A stretch of 13,619 bases of DNA from CALBZH01 sp964538515. Its GTDB lineage: Bacteria; Desulfobacterota; Syntrophobacteria; Syntrophobacterales; Syntrophobacteraceae. The stretch is from positions 1-13,619 of the forward strand of contig CAZIEW010000095.1 in assembly GCA_964538515.1 (NCBI GenBank). The letters run 5' to 3'. Of this stretch, positions 12,494 to 13,619 are shown in pieces (the stretch's first letter is position 1; the number at the start of each line of letters is the position of its first letter). A model generated the notes under the pieces. It did no database searches. It was not told the DNA's origin and saw nothing but the letters and a program-made list of their open reading frames with translations. Both the position numbers and the translations under genes were made by a program.

Positions 12494-13619
12494 ATGGCTG
12501 CCAAGGCTATGGATGTCACGGAACAGAAGCGGTTGAACGACGCACGCGAGAAGGGAATCCCCTGGAAGAAATGGGGCCCTTATCTCAGCGAGCGGCAGTG
12601 GGGCACGGTCCGCGAGGACTACAGCGAAGACGGCAACGCCTGGGACTATTTCACCCACGACCAGTCGCGCTCACGGGCCTACCGCTGGGGCGAGGACGGA
12701 CTGGGGGGGATCTGCGACGACAAGCAGCAGCTCTGCTTCGCCCTGGCGCTGTGGAACGAGCGCGACCCTATCCTGAAGGAGCGGTTGTTCGGGCTCACCA
12801 ACAGCGAGGCGAACCATGGGGAAGACGTGAAGGAGTACTACTTCTACATCGACAGCACGCCCACCCACTCCTACATGAAGTACCTGTACAAGTACCCGCA
12901 GCGGGAGTTTCCCTACCGCGACCTGGTCGAGACGAACCGGGGCCGGTCGCGGGAGGAGTTCGAGTACGAGCTGCTCGATACGGGCGTGTTTGACGACGAC
13001 CGCTATTTCGACGTGTTCCTGGAATACGCCAAGGAAGGTCCGGAGGACGTGCTCATCCGGGCCACCGTGCACAATCGTGGGCCGGATGCGGCCCGGCTTC
13101 ACCTGCTGCCGACGCTCTGGTTCCGGAACACCTGGTCCTGGGGCGAGGACGATCGCAAGCCGTCCCTGCGGGAGGTGGCGCCGGGTGCCATTCAGGCTTC
13201 TCACCCTAACCTCGGCGACACCTGGCTGACTTGCGATGGCGGCCCTGAGCTGCTGTTCACCGAAAATGAGAGCAACGCGCAACGCCTCTGGGGCCAGCCC
13301 AATGCATCTCCCTACGTCAAGGATGCGTTCCACGCGGTCCTCATCGAGGGAAAGGGAGACGCGGTGAATCCCGCCAAGACGGGGACCAAGGCTGCGGCCC
13401 ACTATGTGCTGGACGTGCCCGCCGGCGGCAGCCAGACGGTCCGGTTGCGGCTCGCCGCCGCCCCGACGAACAACGCCTTCAATGGCTTCGAGGAGGTGTT
13501 CAAGAGCCGTATCGCGGACGCGGATGAATTCTACGAGCGGATCACGCCCAACTCGCTCACCGAGGACGAGCGCCGGGTGCACCGCCAGGCGCTGGCGGGG
13601 ATGCTCTGGAGCAAGCAGT
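12494..13619 (+). CDS. MGH1-like glycoside hydrolase (large cytoplasmic glucosidase-type protein), cut by the window edge
   Basis: An uninterrupted frame of 375 codons runs from the ATG at 12494 to the right edge. The N-terminus reads WKKWGPYLSERQWGTVREDY (24-43), followed by WDYFTHDQSRSRAYRWGEDG, LCFALALWNERDPILKERLF, NHGEDVKEYYFYIDSTPTHS and LLDTGVFDDDRYFDVFLEYA. This wording is characteristic of a large family (roughly 850-900 residues as I recall it) annotated as glucosidase or MGH1-like, related to GH63. Only the N-terminal beta-rich part is here; the catalytic (alpha/alpha)6 barrel would lie beyond the edge, so active-site residues cannot be checked. There is no signal peptide, so it acts in the cytoplasm, perhaps on a glucosyl or mannosyl compatible solute or a glycan fragment. 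The start is fixed by GGAGGA 7 nt upstream. Spacing from glnA (428 bp) suggests a separate transcript. Family assignment is confident; the substrate is unknown. Confidence 0.85.
   Translation, partial: MAAKAMDVTEQKRLNDAREKGIPWKKWGPYLSERQWGTVREDYSEDGNAWDYFTHDQSRSRAYRWGEDGLGGICDDKQQLCFALALWNERDPILKERLFGLTNSEANHGEDVKEYYFYIDSTPTHSYMKYLYKYPQREFPYRDLVETNRGRSREEFEYELLDTGVFDDDRYFDVFLEYAKEGPEDVLIRATVHNRGPDAARLHLLPTLWFRNTWSWGEDDRKPSLREVAPGAIQASHPNLGDTWLTCDGGPELLFTENESNAQRLWGQPNASPYVKDAFHAVLIEGKGDAVNPAKTGTKAAAHYVLDVPAGGSQTVRLRLAAAPTNNAFNGFEEVFKSRIADADEFYERITPNSLTEDERRVHRQALAGMLWSKQ

Overview
The window reads as a GC-rich, Gram-negative, probably anaerobic chromosome. The best guess is Desulfobacterota (the former Deltaproteobacteria, Syntrophobacter-like). 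This rests on overall protein character, on the OmpA-type envelope protein, on the FixL/FixJ-type kinase with a substrate-binding-protein sensor, and on the PurF-like/glutamine synthetase pair. The assignment is inference only. No RNA gene, insertion sequence, CRISPR array or phage gene was seen.

Layout. Positions 1-8978 are all minus strand. In transcription order they encode: a membrane sensor histidine kinase (8978-6597); its FixJ-type response regulator (6600-5977, ATGA overlap with the kinase); a receiver-only response regulator with a TTG start (5803-5393); 6-phosphofructokinase (5333-4044); class II fructose-bisphosphate aldolase (4025-2991, 18 bp after pfk); a 355-bp gap; L-lactate dehydrogenase (2635-1697); a secreted VWA-OmpA fusion protein (1600-533); and a secreted protein of unknown function that runs off the left edge (422-1). 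Positions 9266-13619 are plus strand: a PurF-family protein (9266-10669), a type I glutamine synthetase (10734-12065), a 428-bp gap rich in inverted repeats, and the first 375 codons of a large MGH1-like glycoside hydrolase (12494 to the right edge). The two halves diverge from an intergenic region of about 290 bp at 8979-9265.

How the genes fit together. PFK makes fructose 1,6-bisphosphate and the aldolase splits it. The lactate dehydrogenase keeps the two residues known to bind fructose 1,6-bisphosphate in allosteric bacterial LDHs, so the block looks like a fermentative glycolytic module with feed-forward control, next to a two-component system. On the other side, nitrogen genes are paired: a non-adenylylated-type glutamine synthetase and a PurF-like enzyme.

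Most interesting observation. The PurF-like protein keeps the PRPP-binding loop and all four cysteines that hold the [4Fe-4S] cluster in Bacillus-type PurF. It has lost the N-terminal catalytic cysteine (Met-Gly-Gly instead of Met-Cys-Gly) and the other glutaminase residues. It therefore should not hydrolyse glutamine at the usual site, yet it sits 64 bp upstream of glutamine synthetase. Its leader holds two stem-loops, the second followed by a run of seven T, which looks like an attenuator. An ammonia-using or regulatory role is the hypothesis to test.
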